Assembly (NCBI GenBank): GCA_015491895.1
Contig: WFVA01000098.1
Span: 1-64,000, forward strand
DNA length: 64,000 bases
Reading direction: 5' to 3'
From: Albidovulum sp.
Lineage (GTDB): Bacteria > Pseudomonadota > Alphaproteobacteria > Rhodobacterales > Rhodobacteraceae
In this document: piece by piece, positions 1 through 9,670 of the stretch
Numbering within the stretch: the stretch's first letter is position 1
Layout of the letters: each line of letters begins with the position of its first letter
The notes under the pieces: generated by a model
Told to the model about the DNA's origin: nothing
The model's database searches: none
What the model saw: the letters and a program-made list of their open reading frames with translations, nothing else
Program-made: the position numbers and the translations under genes

Positions 1-1522
1 CTACAAGCTCGGTGTGGTGGAAATTCCCACCAACAAGCCCATCGCCCGGGTGGACGAACACGACCGCGTCTATCGCAGCGTGCGCGAGAAGAACGAAGCG
101 GTTGTCGAGGCCATTCGCGAGGCGCATGAAAAGGGCCAGCCGGTGCTCGTGGGCACCACCTCGATCGAGAAATCCGAGGAGCTTTCGGATCTGCTGAAAA
201 AGGCCGGGATCAAGCACAACGTGCTCAATGCCCGCCAGCACGAGAAGGAAGCGCAGATCGTGGCCGATGCCGGAAAGTTCGGCGCCGTGACCATCGCTAC
301 CAACATGGCCGGGCGCGGCACCGATATCCAGCTTGGCGGCAATGTGGAAATGAAGGTGCTCGATGCGATCGCAGCCGATCCTGATGCCGACCCGGAGGAG
401 ATCCGCCGCCGTATCGAGGCGGAACACGCCGAGGAAAAGCAGAAGGTGATCGATGCCGGCGGGCTTTTCGTGCTGGCCACGGAGCGCCATGAAAGCCGGC
501 GGATCGACAACCAGCTGCGCGGCCGCTCCGGCCGCCAGGGTGATCCCGGCCGCTCGATCTTCTTCCTTTCGCTTCAGGATGATCTGATGCGCATCTTCGG
601 CTCGGACCGCCTCGAGAAGGTGCTTTCCACGCTTGGCATGAAGGAAGGCGAGGCGATCATTCACCCCTGGGTCAACAAATCGCTGGAAAAAGCGCAGGCC
701 AAGGTGGAGGCGCGCAATTTCGATATTCGCAAGCATCTTCTGAAGTTCGATGACGTGATGAACGATCAGCGCAAGGTGATCTTCGCGCAGCGCCGCGAGA
801 TCATGGAGGCGCAGGATCTTTCCGAAATCGTGTCCGACATGCGCAACGAGGTGATCGACGATCTCCTCGATACCTATATGCCCGAGGGCACTTACCCCGA
901 GCAATGGGATACCGAGGGCCTCTATGCCGCGGTGATCGAGAATCTCGGGATCGATGTGCCGGTGATCGCCTGGGCGAAGGAAGAGGGCGTGGACGACGAG
1001 GTGATCCGCGAGCGCCTCGTGAAGGCCGCGGATGAATTCATGGCGCAGAAGGCGGCGCAGTTCGGCCCGGAAAACATGCGCCAGATCGAAAAGCAGATCC
1101 TTCTGCAAACGATCGACAACAAATGGCGCGAACACCTGCTGACGCTTGAGCATCTGCGTTCGGTCATCGGGTTCAGGGGCTATGCCCAGCGCGATCCTCT
1201 GAATGAATACAAGTCGGAAGCCTTTCAGCTGTTCGAGAAAATGCTCGATGGTTTGCGCCATGACGTGACGAAACAGCTCGCCCATATCCGGCCGATGACG
1301 GAGGAAGAGCACGCCGCCATGATGCAGCAGCTGATGGAGCAGCAGCAGGCGATGATGAAGGCGGCCGACGAGGCACAGGCCGGCAGCGCATCAGGGCCGG
1401 AGCCGCTGATCGAGGGTTTTGATGAAAATGATCCCTCGACATGGGGTGATCCCGGGCGCAATGATCCCTGCCCCTGCGGTTCGGGCCGGAAGTTCAAGCA
1501 TTGCCATGGGCGTGTTGCCTGA
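1..1522 (+). CDS. secA: SecA preprotein translocase ATPase, C-terminal part (5' end outside window)
   Basis: SecA is the cytoplasmic motor that pushes unfolded preproteins through SecYEG. The reading frame is open from base 2 and gives about 506 residues, a little over half of a normal SecA. Seen: the second nucleotide-binding domain with the [14 protein letters not shown] segment (DEAD-family motif V) and [13 protein letters not shown] (motif VI), then the helical scaffold and wing region, a Met/Gln-rich linker, and a C-terminal zinc finger [13 protein letters not shown] that binds SecB or ribosomes. The zinc ligands C-x-C-x8-C-H are intact. The gene ends 99 bases before the next start. Identification is certain; only the N-terminal part is missing because of the window edge. 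Confidence 0.98.
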   Translation, partial: YKLGVVEIPTNKPIARVDEHDRVYRSVREKNEAVVEAIREAHEKGQPVLVGTTSIEKSEELSDLLKKAGIKHNVLNARQHEKEAQIVADAGKFGAVTIATNMAGRGTDIQLGGNVEMKVLDAIAADPDADPEEIRRRIEAEHAEEKQKVIDAGGLFVLATERHESRRIDNQLRGRSGRQGDPGRSIFFLSLQDDLMRIFGSDRLEKVLSTLGMKEGEAIIHPWVNKSLEKAQAKVEARNFDIRKHLLKFDDVMNDQRKVIFAQRREIMEAQDLSEIVSDMRNEVIDDLLDTYMPEGTYPEQWDTEGLYAAVIENLGIDVPVIAWAKEEGVDDEVIRERLVKAADEFMAQKAAQFGPENMRQIEKQILLQTIDNKWREHLLTLEHLRSVIGFRGYAQRDPLNEYKSEAFQLFEKMLDGLRHDVTKQLAHIRPMTEEEHAAMMQQLMEQQQAMMKAADEAQAGSASGPEPLIEGFDENDPSTWGDPGRNDPCPCGSGRKFKHCHGRVA

Positions 1523-1621
1523 TTGCCATGAAATGAGAACCTGGCGGACCGGCGGTTTTCCGCCCGCCGATTCGCGGTTATCAAGGGTTAACGGGTGGGA
1601 GCCGGGCTTTGGAGAAATGCC

Positions 1622-2599
1622 TTGCTCAACAAGTTGAAGCGGCTTGACCGGAACAAGATTTTCACGGTTGCCTTGACGTTTTTCATTGCCTGGGCCTCCG
1701 GCTATGCGATGCAGAACAGCGATCGCGTGGCCGAGATCTTCGGTATGGATTCGCCTGTGCCGATCGAAAACCTGAGTCTTGCATCCGCCGAAACGCAGGA
1801 TCCGGACGAGCTTTCCGCCCGCCTGCCCAATCCACCTTTTTTCGCCCTTCAGGTGCCCCGGCTCGCCATGCCATCCGTCAAGAAAGGTGCAGCCCATGAG
1901 ATTCCCGATGATGCCGGTCTTGCGGAAATGCTGAAGCCACGCGCTTTCAGCCCCTTCGGGATTGCCTGCGGGCCGGCTGTCAGGGCCGAGCCACTGGCGG
2001 GCGCCAGGGTGCGGATCATTGTCAATGCGCCATGCCGCGGTGAGGAGAACCTCGCAATTGTGCATGGTCCGTTTGGAGTTCCGGCCAGGATTTCGAAGGC
2101 GGGGCTGGCGTCTGTCGTGATACCTGCTTTGGCGGAGCGGGCCGGGTTTGAAATCCGTATCGGAAGCGGTGATGAGAAATACAAGCTTTCTACAGAAGTG
2201 CCGGATTTCGCGGATTTCGAGCGCGTCGCCCTTTTCTGGGAGGGGAACGCCGTACTGAGGATCCATGCGATCGAGAAGATATCGGGGGGCATGGAATTTC
2301 CCGCCGGAGCCTCGGGGGGAGAAATGATCAGGATCGAGGGGCCAGCTGCGAAGAAGGCCGAGATCTACAGCTTTCCGGCGAAGGAAGTTTCGGGTTCCGG
2401 GGTTGTCAGGCTGATTGTCGCGGCCGATGTGAATGCGAAAACCTGTGGCCGCGAGATCGAAGCCGTCACCATGCAGAAGAATGCGGACGGGGCCATTGAT
2501 CCCGTTGCCGTCGTGCTTCAGATGCCCGGCTGTGATCGCATCGGGCAAACTCTCATGTTGAAAAACATACTGAAAGACCTGAAGATCGCCAGCAACTGA
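1622..2599 (+). CDS. Conserved hypothetical membrane-anchored protein downstream of secA
   Basis: I do not recognise a named family. The predicted product is 325 residues with one N-terminal hydrophobic segment (about residues 12-30, FTVALTFFIAWASGYAM) and a long periplasmic part with mixed beta character and three or four cysteines (for example CGPAV, NAPCRG, VNAKTCG, PGCD), which would suit periplasmic disulfides. I chose the TTG at 1622 because GGAGA lies at 1611-1615, about 6 bases upstream; an in-frame GTG at 1595 lacks such a site. The gene sits between secA and a PstS/OmpA fusion, 22 bases before the latter, so the two probably form one unit. A role in the envelope is inference from this placement. 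Confidence 0.75.
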   Translation: MLNKLKRLDRNKIFTVALTFFIAWASGYAMQNSDRVAEIFGMDSPVPIENLSLASAETQDPDELSARLPNPPFFALQVPRLAMPSVKKGAAHEIPDDAGLAEMLKPRAFSPFGIACGPAVRAEPLAGARVRIIVNAPCRGEENLAIVHGPFGVPARISKAGLASVVIPALAERAGFEIRIGSGDEKYKLSTEVPDFADFERVALFWEGNAVLRIHAIEKISGGMEFPAGASGGEMIRIEGPAAKKAEIYSFPAKEVSGSGVVRLIVAADVNAKTCGREIEAVTMQKNADGAIDPVAVVLQMPGCDRIGQTLMLKNILKDLKIASN

Positions 2600-2621
2600 G
2601 AGGGTTGCCCGGGATGATCGG

Positions 2622-4184
2622 ATGAACGGATTGCGCGTGGCGCTCAGGGCCGCATTCCTCATCGCAGGAATCACGAATGGGGCTCTGGCGCAGGAGGTAA
2701 CCCTCGGAGCCAATGAAGGTGCGCTGGAAATCACCGGCGACCTCATGGATCATGACGGTGAATTTTACCGGATCAGAACGCCTGACGGCCCGCTGACCGT
2801 TGATGCGGCTGGCGTAACTTGCAGCGGCTCCGGGTGCCCGGATCCTGAAAATCACGTCACCCGCATCGTCATTTCAGGTGCCCGCACCATGAGCGATGTG
2901 CTCATGCCCGCGCTTCTTGAGGAATTTGCGCGCAATTCCGGCATGGACATGAAACGTATCACCCGATCGGACGAGGATTTCACCTATGTTCTTCAGGAGC
3001 GTGGGCGAAGGCGTGATATTGCCCGCTTCACCTTTCACGGCCGCACTTCCGGCGAAGGTTTCGCTGATCTTGTGGCCGGAGAGGCAGACATGATCATGGC
3101 GCTGCGCAAGATTGGGGAGGACGAAGCCAGGATGATGAGCGAGGCCGGCCACGGCACCCCCGGCCATGGCATGACGATGCGGGTGATCGGGCTTGATGGC
3201 ATTGTTGCCGTTGTCGCGCGCGAGAACCCTCTCGGCCGGATTTCGCCGGAAGATCTTGCGAGGCTCTTTTCCGGGGAAATCGAAAACTGGCGTGATCTCG
3301 GCGGCCCGGATGCGCCGATCGCTCTGCATGGCCGGCAGAGCGGCTCGGGGCTGATGGAGGCCTTTCGCCGCCGCGTGATGCAGCCGGCTGGCAAGAAGAT
3401 CGCCAATGGCCGGATCACGCGGCACGATAGCAACGCCGATCTGGTGGATGCCGTTGCTGCCGATCCTTTGGCGGTCGGGATCACGAGCTATTCGGAAAGG
3501 GGCAATGCCAAGGCACTTGCGCTGGCCGGGAGGTGTGGTTTCGAGATCCGGCCAACGGCCTTCAATCTGAAATCCGAAGATTACCCGCTGACCGCCCCCC
3601 TCTTTCTCTATCTTCCCGCCCGGCGGCTCCCCAAGACGGCCCGGGATTTCGTGAAATTCCTGGATACGGAGCCCGCTCAGCGCGTGGTGCAATGGGCGGG
3701 GTTTGTCGATTTGCGGCCTGTCGGGATTTCCATGGAGATGCAGGGAGAAAGGCTTGCAAATGCCATCCTGGCGGCGGGCAGGGATACGGGGCTTTCGGAT
3801 CTGCGCAGGCTTGTCGAAACAATGAAGGATATGCGCAGGCATTCAATCACATTTCGCTTCGAGGAGGGTTCCTTGCGGCTGGATGCACAATCACAGGCCA
3901 ATGTTGAAAGCCTTTCCCGCCTCATGGGGGGCGGAGATCTGAGCGGCCTTGCCATTACCCTGGCGGGGTTTACCGATGGTGAGGGAAGTGCGAAGGCCAA
4001 TATGGCGATAGCGAAAAAGCGTGCCGAAGCCATTCGCGATGCGCTTCTGGTCAGGATGCCTTCACTGGGGGCAGGCTCTGGAAGGATCAAAGTGATGTCA
4101 TTCGGGGAGGCCATGCCAATGGCCTGCAACGAGGAGGAATGGGGGCGGCGGGTCAATCGGCGGATCGAAGTCTGGATCAGGTAA
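2622..4184 (+). CDS. Periplasmic PstS-like substrate-binding domain fused to OmpA-type peptidoglycan-binding domain
   Basis: The 520-residue product starts with a signal peptide (cleavage likely after GALA at about residue 23). Residues 80-370 resemble a PstS-type phosphate-binding domain: NPLGRISPEDLARLFSGEI, ENWRDLGG and HGRQSGSGLMEAF are the usual hinge and anion-loop regions. Residues 410-520 are an OmpA-like domain with GFTDGEGS and NRRIEVWI, which carry the Asp and Arg that hold diaminopimelate in peptidoglycan. The combination suggests a binding protein tethered to the cell wall rather than one serving an ABC importer, since no pst permease genes follow. It lies 22 bases after the unknown gene downstream of secA and converges on radC with a 15-base gap. 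The ligand is unknown. Confidence 0.85.
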   Translation: MNGLRVALRAAFLIAGITNGALAQEVTLGANEGALEITGDLMDHDGEFYRIRTPDGPLTVDAAGVTCSGSGCPDPENHVTRIVISGARTMSDVLMPALLEEFARNSGMDMKRITRSDEDFTYVLQERGRRRDIARFTFHGRTSGEGFADLVAGEADMIMALRKIGEDEARMMSEAGHGTPGHGMTMRVIGLDGIVAVVARENPLGRISPEDLARLFSGEIENWRDLGGPDAPIALHGRQSGSGLMEAFRRRVMQPAGKKIANGRITRHDSNADLVDAVAADPLAVGITSYSERGNAKALALAGRCGFEIRPTAFNLKSEDYPLTAPLFLYLPARRLPKTARDFVKFLDTEPAQRVVQWAGFVDLRPVGISMEMQGERLANAILAAGRDTGLSDLRRLVETMKDMRRHSITFRFEEGSLRLDAQSQANVESLSRLMGGGDLSGLAITLAGFTDGEGSAKANMAIAKKRAEAIRDALLVRMPSLGAGSGRIKVMSFGEAMPMACNEEEWGRRVNRRIEVWIR

Positions 4185-4199
4185 GCGGCATGGGAGAAC

Positions 4200-4961
4200 T
4201 CAGAGGTATCCTTCGACGCGAAAGCTGAATTCGCAGGATTTGCCGATGATCAGGTGATCATGGAGGGTGATCCCGAGCGGTTCGGATGCGGTGGCGATCT
4301 GCGCCGTCATGGCAATGTCCTGTTCCGAGGGTGTCGGATCGCCCGAAGGATGATTGTGCACAAGGATCAGCGCCGAGGCATTCAGCTCCAGCGCCCGCTT
4401 CACGATTTCACGCGGATAGACGGGCACATGATCCACCGTGCCCCGCCCCTGCTCCTCATCCGCGATCAGCACGTTCTTGCGATCGAGATAGAGCACGCGG
4501 AATTGCTCGGTTTCGCGGTGGGCAAGGGTGGTGTGGCAGTAATCAAGGACTGCATCCCAGCTTGATATCACCGGCTTTCCGATGATCCGGGCGCGTGCCA
4601 TGCGCCGGGCGGCGGCTTCGACGATCTTCAATTCGGTGATGACGGCATCGCCCACCCCCCTGATGCGGCGAAGCCGCTCTGCCGGGGCGGAGATCACCCG
4701 GTTGAAATCGCCGAATGTTTCCATGAGTCGGCGGGCGAGCGGCTTCACGTCCTGCCTCGGGATGGCGCGAAACAGCAGGAGCTCGAGCAATTCATAATCC
4801 GGCATCGCTTCGGCGCCGCCCTCCATGAAACGCTGGCGCAGGCGCTTGCGGTGATCCCTGATATAGGAGGGCAGGCGCGCGGGCAGGGGGGCGGCATCAA
4901 TCGCCTCATCCCCTTGGAAAAGGGGCATGGGAATTTCCGAGAAGTGGCCTTGCGCTTTCAT
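4200..4961 (-). CDS. radC: RadC family JAB-domain protein
   Basis: A 253-residue protein with the two parts of RadC: an N-terminal helix-hairpin-helix region (IRGVGDAVITELKIVEAA, about residues 105-120) and a C-terminal JAB/MPN metalloprotease-like domain with the zinc-ligand motif VHNHPSGDPTPSEQD (H-x-H-x10-D). Despite the name, a role in DNA repair is not established for this family; the JAB fold suggests hydrolase activity. The length is slightly above the usual 220-230 residues because of an N-terminal extension of about 25 residues. It stands alone, convergent with the PstS/OmpA gene and downstream of dnaJ on the same strand, 55 bases away. Confidence 0.93.
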   Translation of the reverse strand: MKAQGHFSEIPMPLFQGDEAIDAAPLPARLPSYIRDHRKRLRQRFMEGGAEAMPDYELLELLLFRAIPRQDVKPLARRLMETFGDFNRVISAPAERLRRIRGVGDAVITELKIVEAAARRMARARIIGKPVISSWDAVLDYCHTTLAHRETEQFRVLYLDRKNVLIADEEQGRGTVDHVPVYPREIVKRALELNASALILVHNHPSGDPTPSEQDIAMTAQIATASEPLGITLHDHLIIGKSCEFSFRVEGYL

Positions 4962-5016
4962 GCCCCGAGGCTAGCGCAGTCATGCTGAAGAAATGGTTAA
5001 CCAGGGCAGTGCCGCT

Positions 5017-6159
5017 TCAGCTTTTCATGCTTTCCCAGAAGGATTTCACCGTCTGGAAGAATTTGGAGCCTGCCGGGTTGTTATCGTTCGAGATCTCCTC
5101 GAACTCGCGCAGCAATTCCTTCTGGCGCGCGGTGAGGTTCACAGGGGTTTCCACCTGCAGCTCGATATACATGTCGCCAACGCCGCCACCCCGCAGGGCC
5201 GGCATGCCCTTGCCGCGCAGCCGCATCTGCTTGCCCGACTGGCTGCCGGCCGGCACCTTGACCCGGGTGCGGCCACCATCGATCGTGGGCACCTCGACAT
5301 CACCGCCAAGCGCGGCCTTGGTCATGGATACGGGCACACGGCAGTATAGATCGGTGCCATCGCGCTGGAAAAGCGGGTGCTCCTCCACCTCAATGAAGAT
5401 GTAGAGATCGCCCGGGGGGCCGCCCCTGAGGCCCGCTTCGCCCTCGCCGGCAAGCCGGATGCGGGTGCCGGTTTCCACGCCCGCCGGGATATTGACGGAA
5501 AGCGCGCGCTCCTTCTCGATCCGCCCCTGGCCGTGGCAGGCCTTGCAGGGATCCTTGATCATGTGGCCCATCCCGCCGCATGTGGGGCAGGTCCGCTCCA
5601 CGGTAAAGAAGCCCTGCTGCGCACGCACCTTGCCCATTCCGCTGCAAGTGGGGCAGATGGAGGGCTCGGTGCCGCTGGCTGCGCCCGTGCCGCTGCATTC
5701 CTCGCAGCTGACGGATGTGGGCACGCGGATCGTTTTCTGGACGCCGTTGAAAGCATCTTCGAGCGTCACGCGAAGATTGTAGCGCAGATCGGAGCCGCGC
5801 GCGGCGCGCTGGCGGGCGGCATTGCGCTGCCCCATGAAATCGCCAAACAGATCGTCAAACACATCGGAAAAGGCGGAGGCAAAATCCGCGCCCTGCGCGC
5901 CGAAGCCGCCGCTTCGCCCGCCCCCCATGCCGCCTTCGAAGGCCGCATGGCCGAAACGATCATAGGCCGCGCGCTTTTCGGGATCCTTCAGGATCTCATA
6001 GGCCTCGTTCACTTCCTTGAAGAGCGCCTCGGCATCCGGGTTGTCGGCATTGCGATCGGGGTGCAGCTCCTTTGCCTTGCGGCGGTAGGCCTTCTTGATC
6101 TCTTCCGCCGAGGCATGAACGCTGATGCCAAGGATCTCGTAATAGTCGCGCTTCGCCAT
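5017..6159 (-). CDS. dnaJ: Chaperone DnaJ (Hsp40)
   Basis: DnaJ hands unfolded clients to DnaK and stimulates its ATPase. The 380-residue product shows all the domains in order: J domain with the HPD tripeptide (LHPDRNADN), a Gly/Phe-rich stretch, four zinc-finger repeats ([32 protein letters not shown]) and the C-terminal client-binding and dimerisation domains. I chose the ATG at 6159 (product [10 protein letters not shown]) because GAGGA is about 6 bases upstream of it, whereas it abuts the ATG at 6165. It lies 70 bases downstream of dnaK on the same strand, with a strong hairpin in the gap that may lower dnaJ relative to dnaK. Confidence 0.98.
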   Translation of the reverse strand: MAKRDYYEILGISVHASAEEIKKAYRRKAKELHPDRNADNPDAEALFKEVNEAYEILKDPEKRAAYDRFGHAAFEGGMGGGRSGGFGAQGADFASAFSDVFDDLFGDFMGQRNAARQRAARGSDLRYNLRVTLEDAFNGVQKTIRVPTSVSCEECSGTGAASGTEPSICPTCSGMGKVRAQQGFFTVERTCPTCGGMGHMIKDPCKACHGQGRIEKERALSVNIPAGVETGTRIRLAGEGEAGLRGGPPGDLYIFIEVEEHPLFQRDGTDLYCRVPVSMTKAALGGDVEVPTIDGGRTRVKVPAGSQSGKQMRLRGKGMPALRGGGVGDMYIELQVETPVNLTARQKELLREFEEISNDNNPAGSKFFQTVKSFWESMKS

Positions 6160-6183
6160 CGCCATTCCTCGTCACGCAAGACA

Positions 6184-6212
6184 TGGCCGGCCCGAGTGTT
6201 TCGGGCCGGCCA
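6184..6212 (-). terminator. GC-rich hairpin in dnaK-dnaJ gap (attenuator-like)
   Basis: Twelve-base perfect inverted repeat TGGCCGGCCCGA (6184-6195) and TCGGGCCGGCCA (6201-6212) with a 5-base loop. On the minus strand it sits just after the dnaK stop and before the dnaJ start. There is no clean T tract, so full termination is doubtful; partial termination or protection of the dnaK mRNA 3' end is more likely. Confidence 0.6.
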
Positions 6213-6229
6213 GGAGATCTTATCGTTCC

Positions 6230-8152
6230 TTACGAACGTTTGTCATCTTCGATGTCTTCGAAATCGGCATCGACGATGTCTTCATCCACGCCGCGCGGCG
6301 CTTCTTCCTCGCCGCCGGCTGCGGCTTCGCCGGCCTGTTCGGCCTGCTGGGCCTTGTAGATGGCTTCGCCGAGCTTCATCGAAGCATCGGTGAGGTTCTG
6401 GATGCCGGACTTGATCTTTTCGGCATCGTCGCCTTCCATGGCTTCCTTGAGCGCATTCATGGCAAGCTCGATTGCCTCGACGGTCGCCGGATCCACCTTG
6501 TCGCCATGCTCTTCAAGCGATTTCTCGGTGGCATGAACAAGGCTTTCGGCCTGGTTCTTGGCTTCCACGAGCTCCTTGCGCTTGCGGTCGGCCTCGGCAT
6601 TTTCCTCGGCTTCCTTGACCATGCGCTCGATCTCTTCCTCGGTGAGACCGCCCGAAGCCTGGATGGTGATCTTCTGCTCCTTGCCGGTGCCCTTGTCCTT
6701 CGCGCTCACGGACACGATGCCGTTGGCGTCGATGTCGAAGGTCACCTCGATCTGGGGCACGCCACGCGGCGCGGGCGGGATATCCTCGAGGTTGAACTGG
6801 CCCAGGAGCTTGTTGTCTGCCGCCATCTCGCGCTCACCCTGGAAGACCCGGATCGTCACCGCGCTCTGGTTGTCTTCGGCGGTGGAGAAGATCTGGCTCT
6901 TCTTCGTCGGGATCGTGGTGTTGCGATCGATCAGGCGGGTGAACACGCCGCCCAGCGTTTCGATGCCGAGCGAAAGCGGGGTCACGTCAAGCAGCACGAC
7001 GTCTTTCACGTCACCCTGCAGCACGCCGCCCTGGATCGCCGCACCAAGCGCCACCACCTCATCGGGGTTCACGCCCTTGTGCGGCTCCTTGCCGAAGAAT
7101 TTCGTCACTTCTTCCACGACCTTCGGCATCCGGGTCATACCGCCGACGAGCAGCACCTCATCCACATCACCGGCGCTGATGCCCGCATCCTTGAGTGCCG
7201 CCTGGCAGGGCTTGATCGTTTTCTTGATCAGATCGCCCACGAGGCTTTCAAGCTTGGCGCGCGTCAGCTTCATCACCAGGTGAAGCGGCGTGCCGTTGGC
7301 CGGATCCATCGAGATGAACGGCTGGTTGATCTCCGTCTGGGTGACGGAGGAAAGCTCGATCTTCGCCTTCTCGGCGGCTTCCTTCAGGCGCTGGAGCGCC
7401 ATCTTGTCCTTCGTCAGATCGACGCCATGCTCCTTCTTGAACTCCTCGGCGAGGTAGTTGACGATGCGCATGTCGAAATCCTCGCCGCCGAGGAAGGTAT
7501 CTCCGTTGGTGGATTTCACTTCGAACAGGCCATCGTCGATCTCGAGGATGGTCACATCAAACGTGCCGCCGCCGAGGTCGTAAACGGCGATGGTCTTGCT
7601 TTCCTTCTTGTCGAGCCCATAGGCGAGCGCGGCCGCGGTGGGCTCGTTGATGATGCGCATCACATCGAGCCCGGCGATCTTGCCGGCATCCTTGGTGGCC
7701 TGGCGCTGGGCGTCATTGAAATAGGCGGGCACGGTGATGACCGATTGCTTCACCTCGTTGCCGAAGTAGCTTTCCGCCGTTTCCTTCATCTTGCCCAGGA
7801 TGTAGGCCGAGATCTGGCTCGGCGAGTATTTCTCGCCCTTGATCTCCACCCAGGCATCCCCGTTGCCGCCATCGACAATCTTGTAGGGCATGATCTTCTT
7901 GTATTTCTTCACCTCCGGGTCATCGATCCGGCGGCCGATCAGGCGCTTGACGGCGAAGATGGTATTTTCGGGGTTGGTCACGGCCTGCCGCTTGGCGGGC
8001 TGACCAACGAGAATTCCGTCATCCGTGAAGGCGACCACGGAGGGCGTGGTGCGGGCGCCTTCGGCATTTTCGATGACCTTCGGCTGCGAGCCTTCCATTG
8101 CGGCGACGCAGGAGTTGGTGGTTCCGAGGTCGATACCAATGACTTTGGACAT
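6230..8152 (-). CDS. dnaK: Chaperone DnaK (Hsp70)
   Basis: The main cytoplasmic Hsp70, 640 residues, the normal length. The N-terminal ATPase domain has [30 protein letters not shown] and the VGGMTRMP segment; the substrate-binding domain follows ([14 protein letters not shown], about residue 390), and then the helical lid. The C-terminus ends in an acidic tail with [11 protein letters not shown], typical of alphaproteobacterial DnaK. The gene is transcribed toward dnaJ. grpE is not next to it; the divergent neighbour is alkB. A heat-shock-type promoter can be read upstream (see separate entry), fitting RpoH control. Confidence 0.99.
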   Translation of the reverse strand: MSKVIGIDLGTTNSCVAAMEGSQPKVIENAEGARTTPSVVAFTDDGILVGQPAKRQAVTNPENTIFAVKRLIGRRIDDPEVKKYKKIMPYKIVDGGNGDAWVEIKGEKYSPSQISAYILGKMKETAESYFGNEVKQSVITVPAYFNDAQRQATKDAGKIAGLDVMRIINEPTAAALAYGLDKKESKTIAVYDLGGGTFDVTILEIDDGLFEVKSTNGDTFLGGEDFDMRIVNYLAEEFKKEHGVDLTKDKMALQRLKEAAEKAKIELSSVTQTEINQPFISMDPANGTPLHLVMKLTRAKLESLVGDLIKKTIKPCQAALKDAGISAGDVDEVLLVGGMTRMPKVVEEVTKFFGKEPHKGVNPDEVVALGAAIQGGVLQGDVKDVVLLDVTPLSLGIETLGGVFTRLIDRNTTIPTKKSQIFSTAEDNQSAVTIRVFQGEREMAADNKLLGQFNLEDIPPAPRGVPQIEVTFDIDANGIVSVSAKDKGTGKEQKITIQASGGLTEEEIERMVKEAEENAEADRKRKELVEAKNQAESLVHATEKSLEEHGDKVDPATVEAIELAMNALKEAMEGDDAEKIKSGIQNLTDASMKLGEAIYKAQQAEQAGEAAAGGEEEAPRGVDEDIVDADFEDIEDDKRS

Positions 8153-8265
8153 GTTCTTTTTCCTCTCTTTCGGCGATGTTATGGGGCGAAAACCCTAAGA
8201 AGGCATTTCCGCCCGGATCCCAATTTCGGAGACCGGGAATATGCTCCCGATCGTGCTTCTTGGCG

Positions 8266-8295
8266 TATATAAGAAGGGGGTATGGCCACTGCAAG
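8266..8295 (-). promoter_or_regulatory. Probable RpoH (sigma-32) promoter of dnaKJ
   Basis: On the minus strand, CTTGCAG (8289-8295) and CTTATATA (8266-8273) are 15 to 16 bases apart. This resembles the alphaproteobacterial sigma-32 pattern CTTG plus a CTATAT-like -10 box. It lies about 115 bases upstream of the dnaK start, so the transcript would have a leader of around 105 bases. Confidence 0.55.
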
Positions 8296-8372
8296 CGGCG
8301 GTGGAGGATCGAAATGCAGATTCATCGTGAAAAATGCGATTCATTTCCGCCATGTCCGGGAAGGGGGGCGTG

Positions 8373-9005
8373 ATGGCGGAAGGGCCTGTGCTCGATGTGA
8401 TGGGAGCCATGCTCTACAAGGGTTTTCTGCCGCCTTCCGCCCAGCGTGCCCTCCTCGATGATATCCGGGCGGTGGAGCGGGCCGCGCCGCTGTTTGATCC
8501 GGTGACGCGGAGCGGGCGGAAGATGTCGGTGCGCATCACATCGGCGGGCGCTCTCGGCTGGGTTTCCGACAGACGCGGCTATCGCTACGAGCCACGCCAT
8601 CCTTCCGGGGTGCCCTGGCCGCCGATCCCGCAAAGCCTGCTTGGTATCTGGAAGGAGCTGCTGCCGGATGCCCCGCCGCCTGACAGCTGCCTGATAAATT
8701 ACTATGGCGAAGGGGCGAGGATGGGCCTGCATCAGGATCGAGACGAGGCCGATCTCACATGGCCGATCCTTTCCGTCTCGCTCGGGGATGACGCGCTTTT
8801 TCGCATCGGCGGGGCGGCGCGCGGCGGCAGGACGCAATCGGTGGTGCTTTCCTCCGGCGACGTGCTGGTGATGCAAGGCCCGGCGCGCCTCGCCTGGCAC
8901 GGGATAGATCGCATCCGCCCCGGCACGTCCCGTCTGCTGAAAAACGGCGGGCGGCTCAACATCACGCTGCGGGTGGCGGGGCCTGCCGGTGAGGGCGCTC
9001 AGTGA
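8373..9005 (+). CDS. alkB: AlkB family Fe(II)/2-oxoglutarate dioxygenase
   Basis: AlkB removes methyl groups from 1-methyladenine and 3-methylcytosine in DNA or RNA by oxidation. In this 210-residue product the iron ligands are visible as HQD in GLHQDRDEADL and the distal His in WHGIDRI, and the 2-oxoglutarate-binding R-x-N-x-T-x-R motif appears as RLNITLR. The ATG at 8373 was preferred because the purine-rich GGAAGGGGGG lies 4-5 bases upstream; in-frame ATGs at 8334 and 8352 would add 13 or 7 residues. It diverges from dnaK and overlaps the 3' end of the next, convergent gene by 7 bases. No ada gene is adjacent. Confidence 0.92.
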   Translation: MAEGPVLDVMGAMLYKGFLPPSAQRALLDDIRAVERAAPLFDPVTRSGRKMSVRITSAGALGWVSDRRGYRYEPRHPSGVPWPPIPQSLLGIWKELLPDAPPPDSCLINYYGEGARMGLHQDRDEADLTWPILSVSLGDDALFRIGGAARGGRTQSVVLSSGDVLVMQGPARLAWHGIDRIRPGTSRLLKNGGRLNITLRVAGPAGEGAQ

Positions 9006-9670
9006 GCGGCGAGGCGGCAGCAGCCGGAAATCAGGCGCCTCGTGCCGGCCTCGGAAAGAATGGCGTCAATCTCGAGCCCATAGGCGCGATCGCTCATGCC
9101 GTCGTAGCAGATCCTGCGCCGGATCACCGCCTGAAGGTCAATGCCGACGCCGGCCAGAACGGTGCCATAAGCGGAAGGCCCGCCATTGGCGCTGATGTCT
9201 GCCCAGAGCAGGGAAAGCGCCTTTTCCTCCTCCCCGGCCTCGCCGGGCGCCGAGAGGATTGCCCGCCCGTTCCTTTCGATGCCGAGCGTCCAGAAGGGCT
9301 CTGTCCCGAAACAGGTGATCGGTGACGGGAGGGCCTCGGGATCCTGCCCCGGCTGGCGGGCGAGATAGCGCATCGAAACCCAGCCCGTGGCTTCCGGGAG
9401 GCCGATCATGCCCCATTTGCCGCTTTCGTCGATCCCGACGATTTCGATTCCCCTGGCGTCGGGAGCCAGTGTGGCGATGATCGGCGAGCGGGGATCCGGC
9501 CTTGTCCGCACGTTCAGCACATCGTCCGAAGCCACATCCCGCACATCGTAAAGTGCGGGCAGATCCCGCCAGCCGGTGAGCGGTGCCTCGGCATTTGCCA
9601 CCATTGCGGCGAGGCTGAAAGCAAGCGCCCCGAGAAAGAGGTGGAAATTGACAGGATACGGAGTGTTCAT
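8999..9670 (-). CDS. Secreted protein with SH3-like domain and C-terminal COG3650-like domain
   Basis: The product is 223 residues with a signal peptide (cleavage probably after VANA, about residue 28). Residues 45-105 look like a bacterial SH3 domain (DVLNVRTRPDPRSPIIATL, GWVSMRYLA). The C-terminal half has CFGTEPFWTLGIERNG, a pattern I associate with the COG3650/MliC-like periplasmic family, and a paired cysteine set (ITCFG, RRICYD, SGCCRL). The ATG at 9670 overlaps the stop of the upstream permease by ATGA, which fixes the start and implies translational coupling. Function is unknown; a periplasmic or wall-binding role is inferred. Confidence 0.85.
   Translation of the reverse strand: MNTPYPVNFHLFLGALAFSLAAMVANAEAPLTGWRDLPALYDVRDVASDDVLNVRTRPDPRSPIIATLAPDARGIEIVGIDESGKWGMIGLPEATGWVSMRYLARQPGQDPEALPSPITCFGTEPFWTLGIERNGRAILSAPGEAGEEEKALSLLWADISANGGPSAYGTVLAGVGIDLQAVIRRRICYDGMSDRAYGLEIDAILSEAGTRRLISGCCRLAAH

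Noticed and set aside
1571-1595. TTAT-N6-TTAAC near 1578 as a CtrA-binding site
   Set aside because: The spacing is 6 instead of 7 and the first half is TTAT instead of TTAA; too weak to claim.
6506-8272. 588-codon open frame antisense to dnaK
   Set aside because: It mirrors the dnaK codon pattern; the product is His/Leu/Arg-rich without any domain. It is a high-GC shadow.
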